Positions 28,802-37,845 of a stretch of 64,000 bases of DNA are shown piece by piece; positions within the stretch are counted from its first letter, which is position 1; each line of letters begins with the position of its first letter. The stretch spans positions 310,001 to 374,000 of the forward strand of contig NZ_PIPT01000001.1 in the NCBI RefSeq assembly GCF_003987395.1, read 5' to 3'. The stretch comes from Pseudidiomarina aquimaris. GTDB lineage: Bacteria > Pseudomonadota > Gammaproteobacteria > Enterobacterales > Alteromonadaceae. Below the pieces are notes generated by a model. It ran no database searches and had not been told where the DNA came from. It saw only the letters and a program-made list of their open reading frames with translations. Both the position numbers and the translations under genes were made by a program.

Positions 28802-30934
28802 ATGACTGCAACCTCTCACTATTTTGCCACCTGTGCCAAAGGACTCGAGCCGTTGCTCTTTGATGAGCTGCAACAGCTTGGGCTCACTGAGGTTCAACAA
28901 ACGGTCGCAGGGTGCCGCTTTGAAAGTGATATAGAAGGTGCCTATCGCGCATGTCTATGGAGCCGACTTGCCAGTCGCGTGTTATTGAAACTCGGTAATT
29001 GTGAGGTGGGGCGCGACCTCGATCGCGTCACACGGGCGATTAGTGAAACGTTGTGGCACGAACATTTTAACGTGGAGCAGAGTTTTGTTGTTAGCTTCAC
29101 AGGTCAAAACCAACAAGTGCGCCACACCCAATTTGGCGCGCAAATGGTCAAAGATGGTATTGTTGATCATTTTCGCGAACAAGGGCTGGGCCGACCAAAT
29201 GTCGATCGCGAGGCCCCTGATATCCGCGTTCATGCACATCTGCATAAAGATCAACTCACTTGGTATTTAGATCTCGTCGGCGAGCCGTTGCATCGCCGTG
29301 GCTACCGCTTAGAGCAGGGCGCAGCACCGGTACGTGAGACGCTAGCTGCTGCAATTGCGCTGCGAGCTGGAGTCACTACCAGCACTGAAGTTTTAGCCGA
29401 CCCATTCTGTGGTTCAGGTACGTTACTCTTAGAAGCCGCAATGCTTGTGCTTGACCATGCTCCAGGGCTGCGCCGCACGGCATGGGGGCTGCAACGGTGG
29501 CGACAATTCCAACCACAGATCTGGCAACAACTGATTAATGAGGCTGAGCAACGTTTTGCACAGGCTCAAAGCCAATCGCAGTTGCGCATCTATGGCTCAG
29601 ATAACGACCCTCGCATGCTTGGCATTGCCGATCAAAACGCAACACGCTTAGGTATCGCCTCGCGTTGTGAGTGGCAGGCCATAGATGCCACAAAAGTTCA
29701 GGCTCCCGCCAGCACTGAAGGGCAAAGCATCATGCTGTGTAACCCTCCGTATGGTGAGCGGCTGGGTGAGGAAGTAGAAACATTGCTGCTGTATCGCCGT
29801 CTTGGACAACAATTGCGGCAACAGTTTAGTGGCTGGCAAGTCGCTATTCTTGCCGGTGATGAAAGCTTATTAAAGCGCTTAAAATTGCGTAGCCATAAGA
29901 AATATAAGCTTTTTAACGGTGCTTTAGAGGTGATTCTAGCCCTCTATGATATGCAAAAAGAGCAAACTGAGTTTACTCAAGAGCAATCAAGCGACCTTGC
30001 AAATCGACTTAAGAAAAATTACCAGAAACTAGAAAAATGGGCGGCAAAAGAGGGCCTTAGTGCTTGGCGTCTGTATGATGCTGACCTGCCTGAATACAAC
30101 GCTGCTGTCGACGTTTATAACGAGCATTTGGTCATCCAAGAGTATGCGGCGCCTAAAGACATTCCACCCGCTGTTGCCAAGGAGCGTTTATGGTATCTGC
30201 TCGATACATTAGCAGAAGTGCTGCCATTTGCAGCCGCCAACATGCACTTAAAGGTTCGTCAGAAACAAAGTGGTAAGCAGCAATACCAGCGCCAGCAACT
30301 GCGTCATATTGTCACTACGGTGCATGAATATGGTGCTCAATTCGAAGTCAACTTAAGTGATTACCTCGATACCGGACTCTTTCTTGATCATCGCTGGGCA
30401 CGACGTGAATTGGGGCGTTTGAGTCAAGGTAAAAGCGTACTAAACTTGTTTGCCTATACCTGTACGGCGTCGGTGCAAGCCGCCTTGGGCGGTGCCCGTG
30501 AAGTGACCTCGGTCGATCTCTCGAAAACCTACTTAGCTTGGGGCGAAGATAACTTCCGTTTGAACGGGCTATCGGTGCGTCAACATAAGTTTTTCCAAGA
30601 CGATTGCTTACAGTGGTTGCAGCGCCAACCGCCGCAGCAAAGGTTTGATGTGATCTTTTTAGATCCGCCCACCTTCTCGAACTCGAAACGCATGCAAGAT
30701 GTGCTGGATGTGCAACGTGATCACGTCATGTTACTTAAGCTCGCGGCGCGTTTGTTAAAAGATGACGGCGTGATTCTCTTCTCCAATAACAAGCGCAAAT
30801 TCAAACTTGATGAAGAAGGATTAAAAGAAGCCTTTTTAGCCGCCGAGGATTGGACGCAGCGTTCCATCAGTCAGGATTTTGCGCGTCACAAGGGAATTCA
30901 TCACCTCTTTAAGGTTGTGCATCGTCATGAGTGA
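28802..30934 (+). CDS. rlmKL: 23S rRNA (G2445-N2 / G2069-N7) methyltransferase RlmKL
   Basis: Fused bifunctional rRNA methyltransferase acting on 23S rRNA during 50S assembly. 710 residues. An N-terminal THUMP domain (about 45-155) is followed by the RlmL methyltransferase with ADPFCGSGTLLLEA and catalytic motif CNPPYGERLG. The C-terminal RlmK half has VLNLFAYTCTASV and VIFLDPPTFSNSK. Same two-domain layout as E. coli RlmL (702 aa). The stop overlaps the glutaredoxin-like gene by 8 bp; uup follows, as in E. coli. Confidence 0.97.
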   Translation: MTATSHYFATCAKGLEPLLFDELQQLGLTEVQQTVAGCRFESDIEGAYRACLWSRLASRVLLKLGNCEVGRDLDRVTRAISETLWHEHFNVEQSFVVSFTGQNQQVRHTQFGAQMVKDGIVDHFREQGLGRPNVDREAPDIRVHAHLHKDQLTWYLDLVGEPLHRRGYRLEQGAAPVRETLAAAIALRAGVTTSTEVLADPFCGSGTLLLEAAMLVLDHAPGLRRTAWGLQRWRQFQPQIWQQLINEAEQRFAQAQSQSQLRIYGSDNDPRMLGIADQNATRLGIASRCEWQAIDATKVQAPASTEGQSIMLCNPPYGERLGEEVETLLLYRRLGQQLRQQFSGWQVAILAGDESLLKRLKLRSHKKYKLFNGALEVILALYDMQKEQTEFTQEQSSDLANRLKKNYQKLEKWAAKEGLSAWRLYDADLPEYNAAVDVYNEHLVIQEYAAPKDIPPAVAKERLWYLLDTLAEVLPFAAANMHLKVRQKQSGKQQYQRQQLRHIVTTVHEYGAQFEVNLSDYLDTGLFLDHRWARRELGRLSQGKSVLNLFAYTCTASVQAALGGAREVTSVDLSKTYLAWGEDNFRLNGLSVRQHKFFQDDCLQWLQRQPPQQRFDVIFLDPPTFSNSKRMQDVLDVQRDHVMLLKLAARLLKDDGVILFSNNKRKFKLDEEGLKEAFLAAEDWTQRSISQDFARHKGIHHLFKVVHRHE

Positions 30935-31163
30935 GTTCTACCTGCTTACCAAGCCGAATTGCCCACTTTGTGATAAAGCGCTTGCGCAATTGCATAGCTT
31001 AGAACTTGAGCAGCCGATTCGCTTGCATTGGGTCGATATCACGCAACAGGAAGAGCTCCAAGACGAATACGCGCTTCTGGTACCAGTACTTGTGCGTGGA
31101 AAAGATGACGCGGAACTGCGTTGGCCCTTTAACGGTGATTTGATGGAATTTATAACGGCATGA
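30927..31163 (+). CDS. Glutaredoxin-like (DUF836) protein
   Basis: 78 residues with a thioredoxin-fold pattern. The redox motif CPLC (C12, C15) follows strand FYLLTKPN, and a cis-proline-like VPVLV lies around 54. The start ATG 30927 overlaps the rlmKL stop, and its end overlaps uup by 4 bp (ATGA), so it is coupled to both. The family is of unknown substrate; in many marine gammaproteobacteria it lies at this site. Confidence 0.85.
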   Translation: MSEFYLLTKPNCPLCDKALAQLHSLELEQPIRLHWVDITQQEELQDEYALLVPVLVRGKDDAELRWPFNGDLMEFITA

Positions 31164-33091
31164 CTGTATTACGTATTCAACAAGCGCAATTGGCTTTTGG
31201 TCGTGAGCCCATTCTCGACCATGTCGACTTGGTCATCGAAGAGGGCGAACGACTTTGTCTCGTCGGGCGCAATGGCGCCGGCAAATCTACCTTATTGAAA
31301 GCCATCGCGGGTGATATTCAACTCGATGACGGAGTGATTCAGAAAGTTGGCGATACCGTGGTTGCTCGTCTACCCCAAGATCCACCCGCCAACTCAGAGC
31401 AGAGTGTCTATGACTATGTCGCTGAAGCGCTTGCTGAAGTAGGTGCTGTGCTCAAACGCTATCACGAGGTATCACAACAACTGACCCAACAGCCTGAAGA
31501 CGCAAGTCTCATGCGCACCTTGGCCCAGTTGCAAACCCAACTTGAAGCCGCCAATGGTTGGCAATTACAGACCCGTATCGAGCAAACACTCACGCGTCTG
31601 GGGCTCGATGAAAATATGTCGATGGCGGCGCTTTCAGGTGGTTGGCTTCGGCGGGTTGCGCTCGCACGGGCACTCGTCGTAGCGCCCGATCTACTCTTAC
31701 TCGACGAACCGACCAACCATCTCGATATCGAAATGGTGCAGTGGCTTGAATCCGTGCTACTCGATTTCCGCGGCGCGGTGCTATTTATAAGTCACGACCG
31801 TATGTTTATCCGTCGCCTTGCCACGCGCATTATCGATCTTGACCGCGGCCAATTGAGCTCATTTGCAGGAAACTACGATTCTTATCTCGAGAAAAAACAA
31901 GAACTACTCGAAATTGAAGCTAACCAAAATGCCGAGTTTGACAAAAAATTGGCCCAAGAAGAAGTGTGGATCCGCCAAGGGATCAAAGCCCGTCGCACGC
32001 GTAACGAAGGCCGCGTGCGTGCTTTGCAAGCGCTTCGTAAAGAGCGACAACAACGGCGCGAGCAGCAGGGGTCCGCACGCTTAGCAGTGCAAGAGTCACA
32101 ACGATCAGGCAAATTGGTCTTTGAGGGCGAGCACCTTGAGCTGGCATTCGGTGATAAACCTATTTTGCGAGACTTTAGTTTAACCCTGCAACGCGGCGAT
32201 AAGATTGCGTTAGTGGGCCCGAATGGTTGCGGGAAAAGCACCCTGATTCGTTTAATTTTGGGCGAGCAGAGCGTCGATGCCGGCCGATTAAAGTTAGGCA
32301 CCAATCTTGAAGTCGCTTATTTTGACCAACACCGCGCCAAACTGGATCCAGAAAAGTCAGTTGCGGAAAACGTGGGTGATGGCAAGCAAGATATAACCTT
32401 TAATGGTCGCACGCGTCATATTCTAAGTTACCTGCAGGACTTTTTGTTTGCTCCACAACAAGCTCGTACCCCGGTACATGCGTTGTCCGGAGGCGAGCGC
32501 AACCGCGCCTTACTGGCCAAGTTATTTCTCCAACCAAGTAACCTGCTAGTGCTCGATGAGCCAACCAACGATCTGGATATCGATACCCTTGAGCTCCTTG
32601 AGCAGATCATCGCCGATTATCAAGGCACGGTCATTTTAGTGAGTCACGACCGTGAATTTGTTAACAACACGGCGACCAGCATTTTACTCTTCGAAGGGGC
32701 CGGCAAAGTAACCGAGATTGTCGGTGATTTTCAGGACGTCGAGCACTATCTCAAGCAACAGGCTAACGCTGCACAAATTTCCGCAAAAGATACGGGAACT
32801 AAAGTGCCAGACAAGCAGTCAGAAAACGCGAAAGATAAGGGTTCAGCGCAGCCCAAGAAAAAGTTATCCTATAAGCTTCAGCGTGAACTTGATATGCTAC
32901 CGGAACGCATTGAAGCAATAGAAAACGAACAACAGGAACTGCAGGCGCAGGCCAACGACCCAAGTTTCTATACCCGTCCGCATGTTGAAACCGGACCGGT
33001 GCTAGAGCGCCTTGCAGCACTAGAAGAAGAGCTTTTGCTAGCACTTGAGCGCTGGGATGAGCTTGAAAACTTACAAAAAGAGAGTAGTTAG
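31160..33091 (+). CDS. uup: ABC-F ATPase Uup
   Basis: Cytosolic ribosome-associated ATPase with two ABC domains and no membrane part. 643 residues. Walker A motifs GRNGAGKST (about 37) and GPNGCGKST (about 352). Signatures LSGGWLRRVALARAL and LSGGERNRALLAK, each followed by DEPTNHLDI / DEPTNDLDI. A C-terminal coiled-coil domain (about 560-643, rich in Glu/Gln/Lys) is typical of Uup and binds DNA in E. coli. Coupled to the preceding gene. Confidence 0.96.
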   Translation: MTVLRIQQAQLAFGREPILDHVDLVIEEGERLCLVGRNGAGKSTLLKAIAGDIQLDDGVIQKVGDTVVARLPQDPPANSEQSVYDYVAEALAEVGAVLKRYHEVSQQLTQQPEDASLMRTLAQLQTQLEAANGWQLQTRIEQTLTRLGLDENMSMAALSGGWLRRVALARALVVAPDLLLLDEPTNHLDIEMVQWLESVLLDFRGAVLFISHDRMFIRRLATRIIDLDRGQLSSFAGNYDSYLEKKQELLEIEANQNAEFDKKLAQEEVWIRQGIKARRTRNEGRVRALQALRKERQQRREQQGSARLAVQESQRSGKLVFEGEHLELAFGDKPILRDFSLTLQRGDKIALVGPNGCGKSTLIRLILGEQSVDAGRLKLGTNLEVAYFDQHRAKLDPEKSVAENVGDGKQDITFNGRTRHILSYLQDFLFAPQQARTPVHALSGGERNRALLAKLFLQPSNLLVLDEPTNDLDIDTLELLEQIIADYQGTVILVSHDREFVNNTATSILLFEGAGKVTEIVGDFQDVEHYLKQQANAAQISAKDTGTKVPDKQSENAKDKGSAQPKKKLSYKLQRELDMLPERIEAIENEQQELQAQANDPSFYTRPHVETGPVLERLAALEEELLLALERWDELENLQKESS

Positions 33092-33098
33092 ATTACCT

Positions 33099-34847
33099 AT
33101 GAAAAAGTTTACTTTAGGGGCCCTTAGCGTCGCCGTTGCCGCATCGCTCATGTCTGTAGCGCAGGCCGACACTTACACTATTCAGCAAGTTGAGACACCA
33201 GAAAAAGTTCGTGACCTTTTTCCTATTGCGATAAACGACAACCGTCATAGTGTTGTGTTAGGGCAACTCCCACAAGACATTGAATTTGACCTCACTGAGT
33301 TATCCGAAACTACTTTGGCCAGTATTGGTATCGATCCTGAAGTGGACGACCTTGAGACCTACGAATTATCTGTATTCCAATACGAAAGGCTCGTACGAAG
33401 CCTACGCGATAGCGCCAATACTGTTATCAGCAACCCACGTGTTTCTTTTTACGATGCTGGTTTCTTTAACGGCCAATCCGTCACTTTTAATGAGTTTTTT
33501 GAAGACACTGACGATGCGACTCCGGAACAAGAAAACTCAACGGACCACATTTACAACGGCTTGAACAATAATGATATCCGTGTAGGTTGGGGGAGTGCTC
33601 CATACCGCTTCAATGAGTTTACCTATACCACTGGCGAAGGGGATGATGAACAGGAAGTTACAGCTACCTACACTTCTCGTGCGTTTACTCGCCAAGCGAT
33701 CTGGTCAAATGGATCGGTAACAAAAACCTATCCAGCGCCTGAGCAGGCTTATCTTGGCGGCGAGTCGGTGATGATGGATATCAACGACCACAACCTGGCA
33801 GTAGGTTACGCTAGTGTGGCCGTGTCACCTGCATCACAAGCATTTGCTGACGATTGCCAAGCACGTTTGGATGATGGCACAGCAACACGCTCGCTTTATA
33901 CCTGTCTGTGGCAACGTTGGATTAACTTAAGCAATGCCACAGCAAGTAACTTGCAGAGTTTTTACAGCCGCGCGACGATCAACTCGAATCAGTCAATTTA
34001 TGATATGAACGCTATGCTTTGGCAACTCGATGCCGATGGTAACGTCATCTCAACCGAGCAACTAGGTACCTTGCTGGATCGCGCTGAAGGCGATGAAGGT
34101 GATTTTTCGAGCTATGCTATCGCGGTGAACAACAATGGCATCGCTGTCGGTCAGAGTTGGACATACTTCGATGGTATCGAAGAGACCAATCGCCGCATCA
34201 AAATGCCGGCTATTTTTATCGACGGTGAAGTCAAACCGGTCACGGAAAACACCGATTACCTTTGGGGCTCAGCCACTGATATTAACGATGAAGATCAAGT
34301 GATTGGCTTCGTGATCCGCCGGGTACAGGGGATCAACCGCTATATCGGCTTTATTTATGATATTCAGTCGGAAACATTCACTGAATTGCCGTCTTTCTTC
34401 AATGGCTCAAGCACCATTCCTACTGCAATTAATAACGAAGGTTTGATCGTGGGTACTGCTGAAATAGACGCAGACTTGTCGGCCCAACGTCGCCGCGTTG
34501 CCTTTAGCTATGAAAGTAACCTTGAAGGCGCTCGTTTCATCAACCTCAATGACGCCGTAGCCTGTGATTCGGGTTATTATCTGGTAAGCGCCGATGGTAT
34601 CAATAACAATGGTGAGATTGTTGCTACGGGCATCCTCCCGCAAGAAGTTGTGGACGGTGATGGCGAAACCGTTACTGAGCAATTTGCGAAGACACTGATT
34701 CTAGATCCGACATCAGGTGAATTAAACAATTGCTCACAAGAAGAAAATAGAATCGAACGCCAGGGCGCAAGCACCGGTCTTTTTGGCTTCATCTCTATGT
34801 TATTGATTGGTGGTCTTATTACAGTTCGCCGCAAGTTTAGTCGCTAA
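33099..34847 (+). CDS. DUF3466-type exported protein with C-terminal membrane anchor
   Basis: 582 residues. The ATG at 33099 was chosen because a clean signal peptide follows (KKFTLGALSVAVAASLMSVAQA). The body contains repeated short blocks around 'IAVNNNGIAVGQS', 'INDEDQVIGFV' and 'INNEGLIVGTA', the extracellular HAF/DUF3466-like repeats that suggest a beta-propeller. The end, GASTGLFGFISMLLIGG followed by RRK, is a small-residue motif, a hydrophobic helix and a basic tail, like GlyGly-CTERM sorting signals. Function unknown. It is 7 bp after uup. Confidence 0.8.
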   Translation: MKKFTLGALSVAVAASLMSVAQADTYTIQQVETPEKVRDLFPIAINDNRHSVVLGQLPQDIEFDLTELSETTLASIGIDPEVDDLETYELSVFQYERLVRSLRDSANTVISNPRVSFYDAGFFNGQSVTFNEFFEDTDDATPEQENSTDHIYNGLNNNDIRVGWGSAPYRFNEFTYTTGEGDDEQEVTATYTSRAFTRQAIWSNGSVTKTYPAPEQAYLGGESVMMDINDHNLAVGYASVAVSPASQAFADDCQARLDDGTATRSLYTCLWQRWINLSNATASNLQSFYSRATINSNQSIYDMNAMLWQLDADGNVISTEQLGTLLDRAEGDEGDFSSYAIAVNNNGIAVGQSWTYFDGIEETNRRIKMPAIFIDGEVKPVTENTDYLWGSATDINDEDQVIGFVIRRVQGINRYIGFIYDIQSETFTELPSFFNGSSTIPTAINNEGLIVGTAEIDADLSAQRRRVAFSYESNLEGARFINLNDAVACDSGYYLVSADGINNNGEIVATGILPQEVVDGDGETVTEQFAKTLILDPTSGELNNCSQEENRIERQGASTGLFGFISMLLIGGLITVRRKFSR

Positions 34848-34885
34848 CGGCAAAACTTGTTCTAAAAAAAATCTTCTTCAGATCT

Positions 34886-34935
34886 AGCGCCTTTTCAGTA
34901 GCTTATAGCTAAAACCGAAAAGGCGCTTTTTTTTG
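34886..34935 (+). terminator. Terminator after the DUF3466 gene
   Basis: AGCGCCTTTTC (34886-34896) pairs with GAAAAGGCGCT (34917-34927), followed by a run of T. The 20-nt interior contains a second small hairpin (AGCT/AGCT). Confidence 0.85.
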
Positions 34936-34973
34936 CTATTGAACTCCCTCACACAGTTGCTATCTATTATTAC

Positions 34974-34997
34974 AAGAGTGAAATAAATTTCGCTCTT
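34974..34997 (+). promoter_or_regulatory. Hairpin in the rmf upstream/leader region
   Basis: AAGAGTGAAA / TTTCGCTCTT with loop TAAA: a 10-bp stem with one T:G pair, 41 bp before the rmf start. No T run follows, so it is not a standard terminator. Confidence 0.5.
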
Positions 34998-35037
34998 AGA
35001 AAAATTGTAAAAGAACAACTGGACGAGGAAGTGAATG

Positions 35038-35211
35038 ATGAAAAGACAGAAACGCGATCGCCTAGAACGGGCACATGCACAAGGTTTCAAAGCTGGTGTA
35101 GCGGGTCGTTCAAAAGAACTATGTCCGTATCAGAATCAGGAAATTCGTTCCCAGTGGTTAGGCGGTTGGCGCGACGCGCAAGAGGCGCGGAGTGTAGGGT
35201 TATATCGTTAA
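35038..35211 (+). CDS. rmf: Ribosome modulation factor
   Basis: 57 residues. Binds 70S ribosomes in stationary phase and drives formation of inactive 100S dimers. It starts MKRQKRDRLERAH and contains GRSKELCPYQ and SQWLGGWRDA, almost identical to E. coli Rmf. Two ATGs are adjacent (35035 and 35038); the second has better spacing from AGGA at 35026. It is encoded next to fabA and the YcbZ-like gene, the E. coli order. A terminator follows. Confidence 0.97.
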   Translation: MKRQKRDRLERAHAQGFKAGVAGRSKELCPYQNQEIRSQWLGGWRDAQEARSVGLYR

Positions 35212-35263
35212 AGTAATCTGTCCAGCACACTAAAAATTTAAAAATCTTCTCTTGAAAGTAAGT

Positions 35264-35300
35264 AAGCCCACCAAGTACATGACTCGGTGGGCTTTTTCTT
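35264..35300 (+). terminator. Terminator between rmf and fabA
   Basis: AAGCCCACC (35264-35272) pairs with GGTGGGCTT (35286-35294), then TTTCTTTG. The genes converge here; the T run favours the rmf direction. Confidence 0.8.
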
Positions 35301-35325
35301 TGTGCTCAATTAGCTACGGATAAGC

Positions 35326-35838
35326 TTAAAAGTTAGATGTGTCGGTAAACAATCCAACCTTAAGATCTTTCGCAGTGTAGATAGTCTTGCCATCAACTTC
35401 CACGCGTCCATCGGCCATTCCCATAAACAGTTTACGCTTAATGACACGTTTCATGTCAATGAAATAGCTCACCTTTTTGGCTGTAGGCAAAATCTGTCCA
35501 GTGAATTTAACTTCGCCAACACCGAGCGCGCGGCCACGACCTGGACCACCAGCCCACGCTAAAAAGAAACCAGTTAGCTGCCACATGGCATCCAAACCTA
35601 AACAACCTGGCATAACCGGATCGCCTTTAAAGTGGCAGTCAAAGAACCACAAATCAGGACGGATATCGAGCTCAGCGTGGATATAGCCTTTACCGTATTC
35701 GCCGCCTTCATCGCTGATGGTAACGATGCGATCCATCATTAACATATTAGGAGCGGGGAGTTGGCTATTACCAGGGCCAAACATTTCGCCTTCAGCGCAG
35801 GCGAGAAGATCTTCGCGTGTAAAACTAGATTGGGTCAT
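35326..35838 (-). CDS. fabA: 3-hydroxydecanoyl-ACP dehydratase/isomerase
   Basis: Introduces the cis double bond in anaerobic-type unsaturated fatty-acid synthesis. 170 residues. Catalytic H69 in [14 protein letters not shown] and D83 in GLDAMWQL. Single hot-dog domain, full length. The upstream DNA contains sites nearly identical to the FadR and FabR operators of E. coli fabA, so control by both is likely. Only 75 bp separate it from the upstream protease gene. Confidence 0.98.
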   Translation of the reverse strand: MTQSSFTREDLLACAEGEMFGPGNSQLPAPNMLMMDRIVTISDEGGEYGKGYIHAELDIRPDLWFFDCHFKGDPVMPGCLGLDAMWQLTGFFLAWAGGPGRGRALGVGEVKFTGQILPTAKKVSYFIDMKRVIKRKLFMGMADGRVEVDGKTIYTAKDLKVGLFTDTSNF

Positions 35839-35874
35839 AACTACCTTGCCTTTGATTCAAGTGCTCGCTAGCTT

Positions 35875-35892
35875 AGCGAACACTTGTACGCT
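35875..35892 (-). promoter_or_regulatory. Candidate FabR operator of fabA
   Basis: On the coding (minus) strand AGCGTACAAGTGTTCGCT. It matches from memory the E. coli fabA FabR site in all but two or three positions. It overlaps a larger imperfect 13-bp inverted repeat (35857-35885). Confidence 0.7.
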
Positions 35893-35908
35893 TAACAAGT
35901 CCGATTAG
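35892..35908 (-). promoter_or_regulatory. Candidate FadR activator site of fabA
   Basis: On the minus strand CTAATCGGACTTGTTAAG, with core ATCGGACTTGTT (35905-35894) as recalled for E. coli fabA, directly upstream of the FabR-like site in the same order as in E. coli. Confidence 0.65.
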
Positions 35909-35913
35909 TTATT

Positions 35914-37827
35914 TTACCAAAGACGCTTGTACCACGGTTGCTCAGGTTCGCAGTGTTGCAGTTCGTCTAACCGCTTTTCGATACGAGCGTACAGCTGTTT
36001 CTGATTTTCACCGGTCAAGAGGGCAAGGGCATCCGCAACATCCTCGATGGCATAAATGTGGTAGTTGTTGGCTTCAACGGCGGCGATGATATCCGGCTCA
36101 AGATTAAGCTGACTCATATTCGCTTGGGGAATGATCACGCCTTGCTTGCCATTTAAACCGCGCGCTTGGCAAACTGCGAAATGCCCAGTTATTTTCTCGT
36201 TGACCGAGCCAATGGCTTGCACTGCACCGAATTGATCTACAGCTCCGGTAATTGCAATACCTTGCGCAATAGGTGCTTCGGCAAGAGCTGATAACAGACA
36301 ACACAATTCGGCGAGCGAAGCACTATCACCATCGACCTCATAGTAGGACTGTTCAAAAACGATGGTCGCTGAGAGCCGCATTTCTTCGCTTTTCGCAAAA
36401 ACATTAGCGATATAAGCCGAAAGAATCATCACACCTTTCGTATGAATACTGCCGCTAAGTTCAGACTTGCGATCAATATCGATAATGTCACCATCACCAT
36501 AATGCACGGTCGCCGTTATCCGTGATGGTTCGCCGAATTCACTACCGCCGATGGTCACTACGGTCAGGCCATTGACCTGGCCAACCACATCGCCCTCAGT
36601 GGCGATAAACACTTGGCCCTCGAGGATTTGGCGGCGGCTTAATTCAGCGATATAACCTTCGCGTTGTTGGCGTTGTCTTAGTACTTGCAACACAGCTTCG
36701 TGATCGATGGTGTCTTGTTGCTTTGCTTTGGCAACCGCTCCAGCTTCTCGCAGAAGTTGCATTAACGCGATGGTGTCTAAGGAAAGTTCAGTTTGATAAT
36801 CACTCAACCTTGACGCTTCCTTAAGCACTAATGGCAGTGCTTCAGTGGCAATTGGAAAAGTGGCTGACTCGCGTTCAACATAAGCGAGATAATCAAAGTA
36901 GGGCACTAATTCGTCATGACTCAAGGAATAGTGCGCTGAAAAATCGGCTAAATAAGGAAATAAATTGTCGAAATCACGGTCTAGCTCGCGTAACTGGCCA
37001 TAAATCGAACGGTCACCCAACAATAAAACCTTAAGGTGAATCGGTACGGGTTCTGGCTGATAGTAGGCGGCAATGTTAGCTTCACCCGGCTGCGGCCAAT
37101 GAAATAAACTCGTCCGCAAAATATATTTTAGTTTGCGCCATAAGCCGGGTTGCGTAAGCAACTCTTCGGCATCGATGGCAAGCACACCGCCATTCGCTTT
37201 CAATAAAGCGCCTGGCTGAATGAGATGTAACTCTGAACTAATCGTACCCGCCACTGACTGCAAACGAATACTGCCAAACAGGCTGGTATCGGTCACACGG
37301 TCACAGAGCACGAAATCATCCGTGTGTTGGTCAGACTCAACAATGATGGTTGCCAGTTCATTCCCTGGCAAGTCATCGAATGTTTTGTCATTTACACGCT
37401 GTAGATAGGCGCTAAAACGCTCGCTAGGATAGCCTGTACGCAACTCGTCTAAAAGTTGCTCACGTTCGTTCACCGGCAGCTCAAAGAGCTTCATCAGGCC
37501 AGCTAATACTTCGCGTGCGGTACCGGCGGGTACATTGACACACAATGGTTCACTGGCAGAGTCTGGATTTGCCAAGTAAAGCCAGTCGTGGCGTTCGAAA
37601 TGCATCCACTGGTAGCGCTGTTGCAGCTCTTTTAACACATCGACTACGCGTAAACCCGGCGTTGTTACCATAAAGCCATGGGCATATCTGCCACCAATGC
37701 GCATGGTTTGCTCAATCGCCGCTAAGGCGCGATTTTGCCCAATTAATGGATTCACTGAGGGAGAAGCAGGGCGCTGTTGCGCCCATGCGTAGATAGGAGG
37801 TTGTAATTGTTCTGCTGCAACGCGCAT
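35914..37827 (-). CDS. Lon-like protease of the YcbZ/LonH type
   Basis: 637 residues (E. coli YcbZ 586). The C-terminal S16 protease domain holds the Ser-Lys dyad: S502 in VDGDSAS and K545 in GSVNEKITG, 43 apart as in Lon. The N-terminal region corresponds to an AAA-like module but shows no Walker A GKS/T where expected (VTTPGLRVVDV), so ATP hydrolysis is doubtful. It lies upstream of fabA as ycbZ does in E. coli. Substrates are unknown. Confidence 0.88.
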   Translation of the reverse strand: MRVAAEQLQPPIYAWAQQRPASPSVNPLIGQNRALAAIEQTMRIGGRYAHGFMVTTPGLRVVDVLKELQQRYQWMHFERHDWLYLANPDSASEPLCVNVPAGTAREVLAGLMKLFELPVNEREQLLDELRTGYPSERFSAYLQRVNDKTFDDLPGNELATIIVESDQHTDDFVLCDRVTDTSLFGSIRLQSVAGTISSELHLIQPGALLKANGGVLAIDAEELLTQPGLWRKLKYILRTSLFHWPQPGEANIAAYYQPEPVPIHLKVLLLGDRSIYGQLRELDRDFDNLFPYLADFSAHYSLSHDELVPYFDYLAYVERESATFPIATEALPLVLKEASRLSDYQTELSLDTIALMQLLREAGAVAKAKQQDTIDHEAVLQVLRQRQQREGYIAELSRRQILEGQVFIATEGDVVGQVNGLTVVTIGGSEFGEPSRITATVHYGDGDIIDIDRKSELSGSIHTKGVMILSAYIANVFAKSEEMRLSATIVFEQSYYEVDGDSASLAELCCLLSALAEAPIAQGIAITGAVDQFGAVQAIGSVNEKITGHFAVCQARGLNGKQGVIIPQANMSQLNLEPDIIAAVEANNYHIYAIEDVADALALLTGENQKQLYARIEKRLDELQHCEPEQPWYKRLW

Positions 37828-37845
37828 GGGGTTACCTTCAATACC

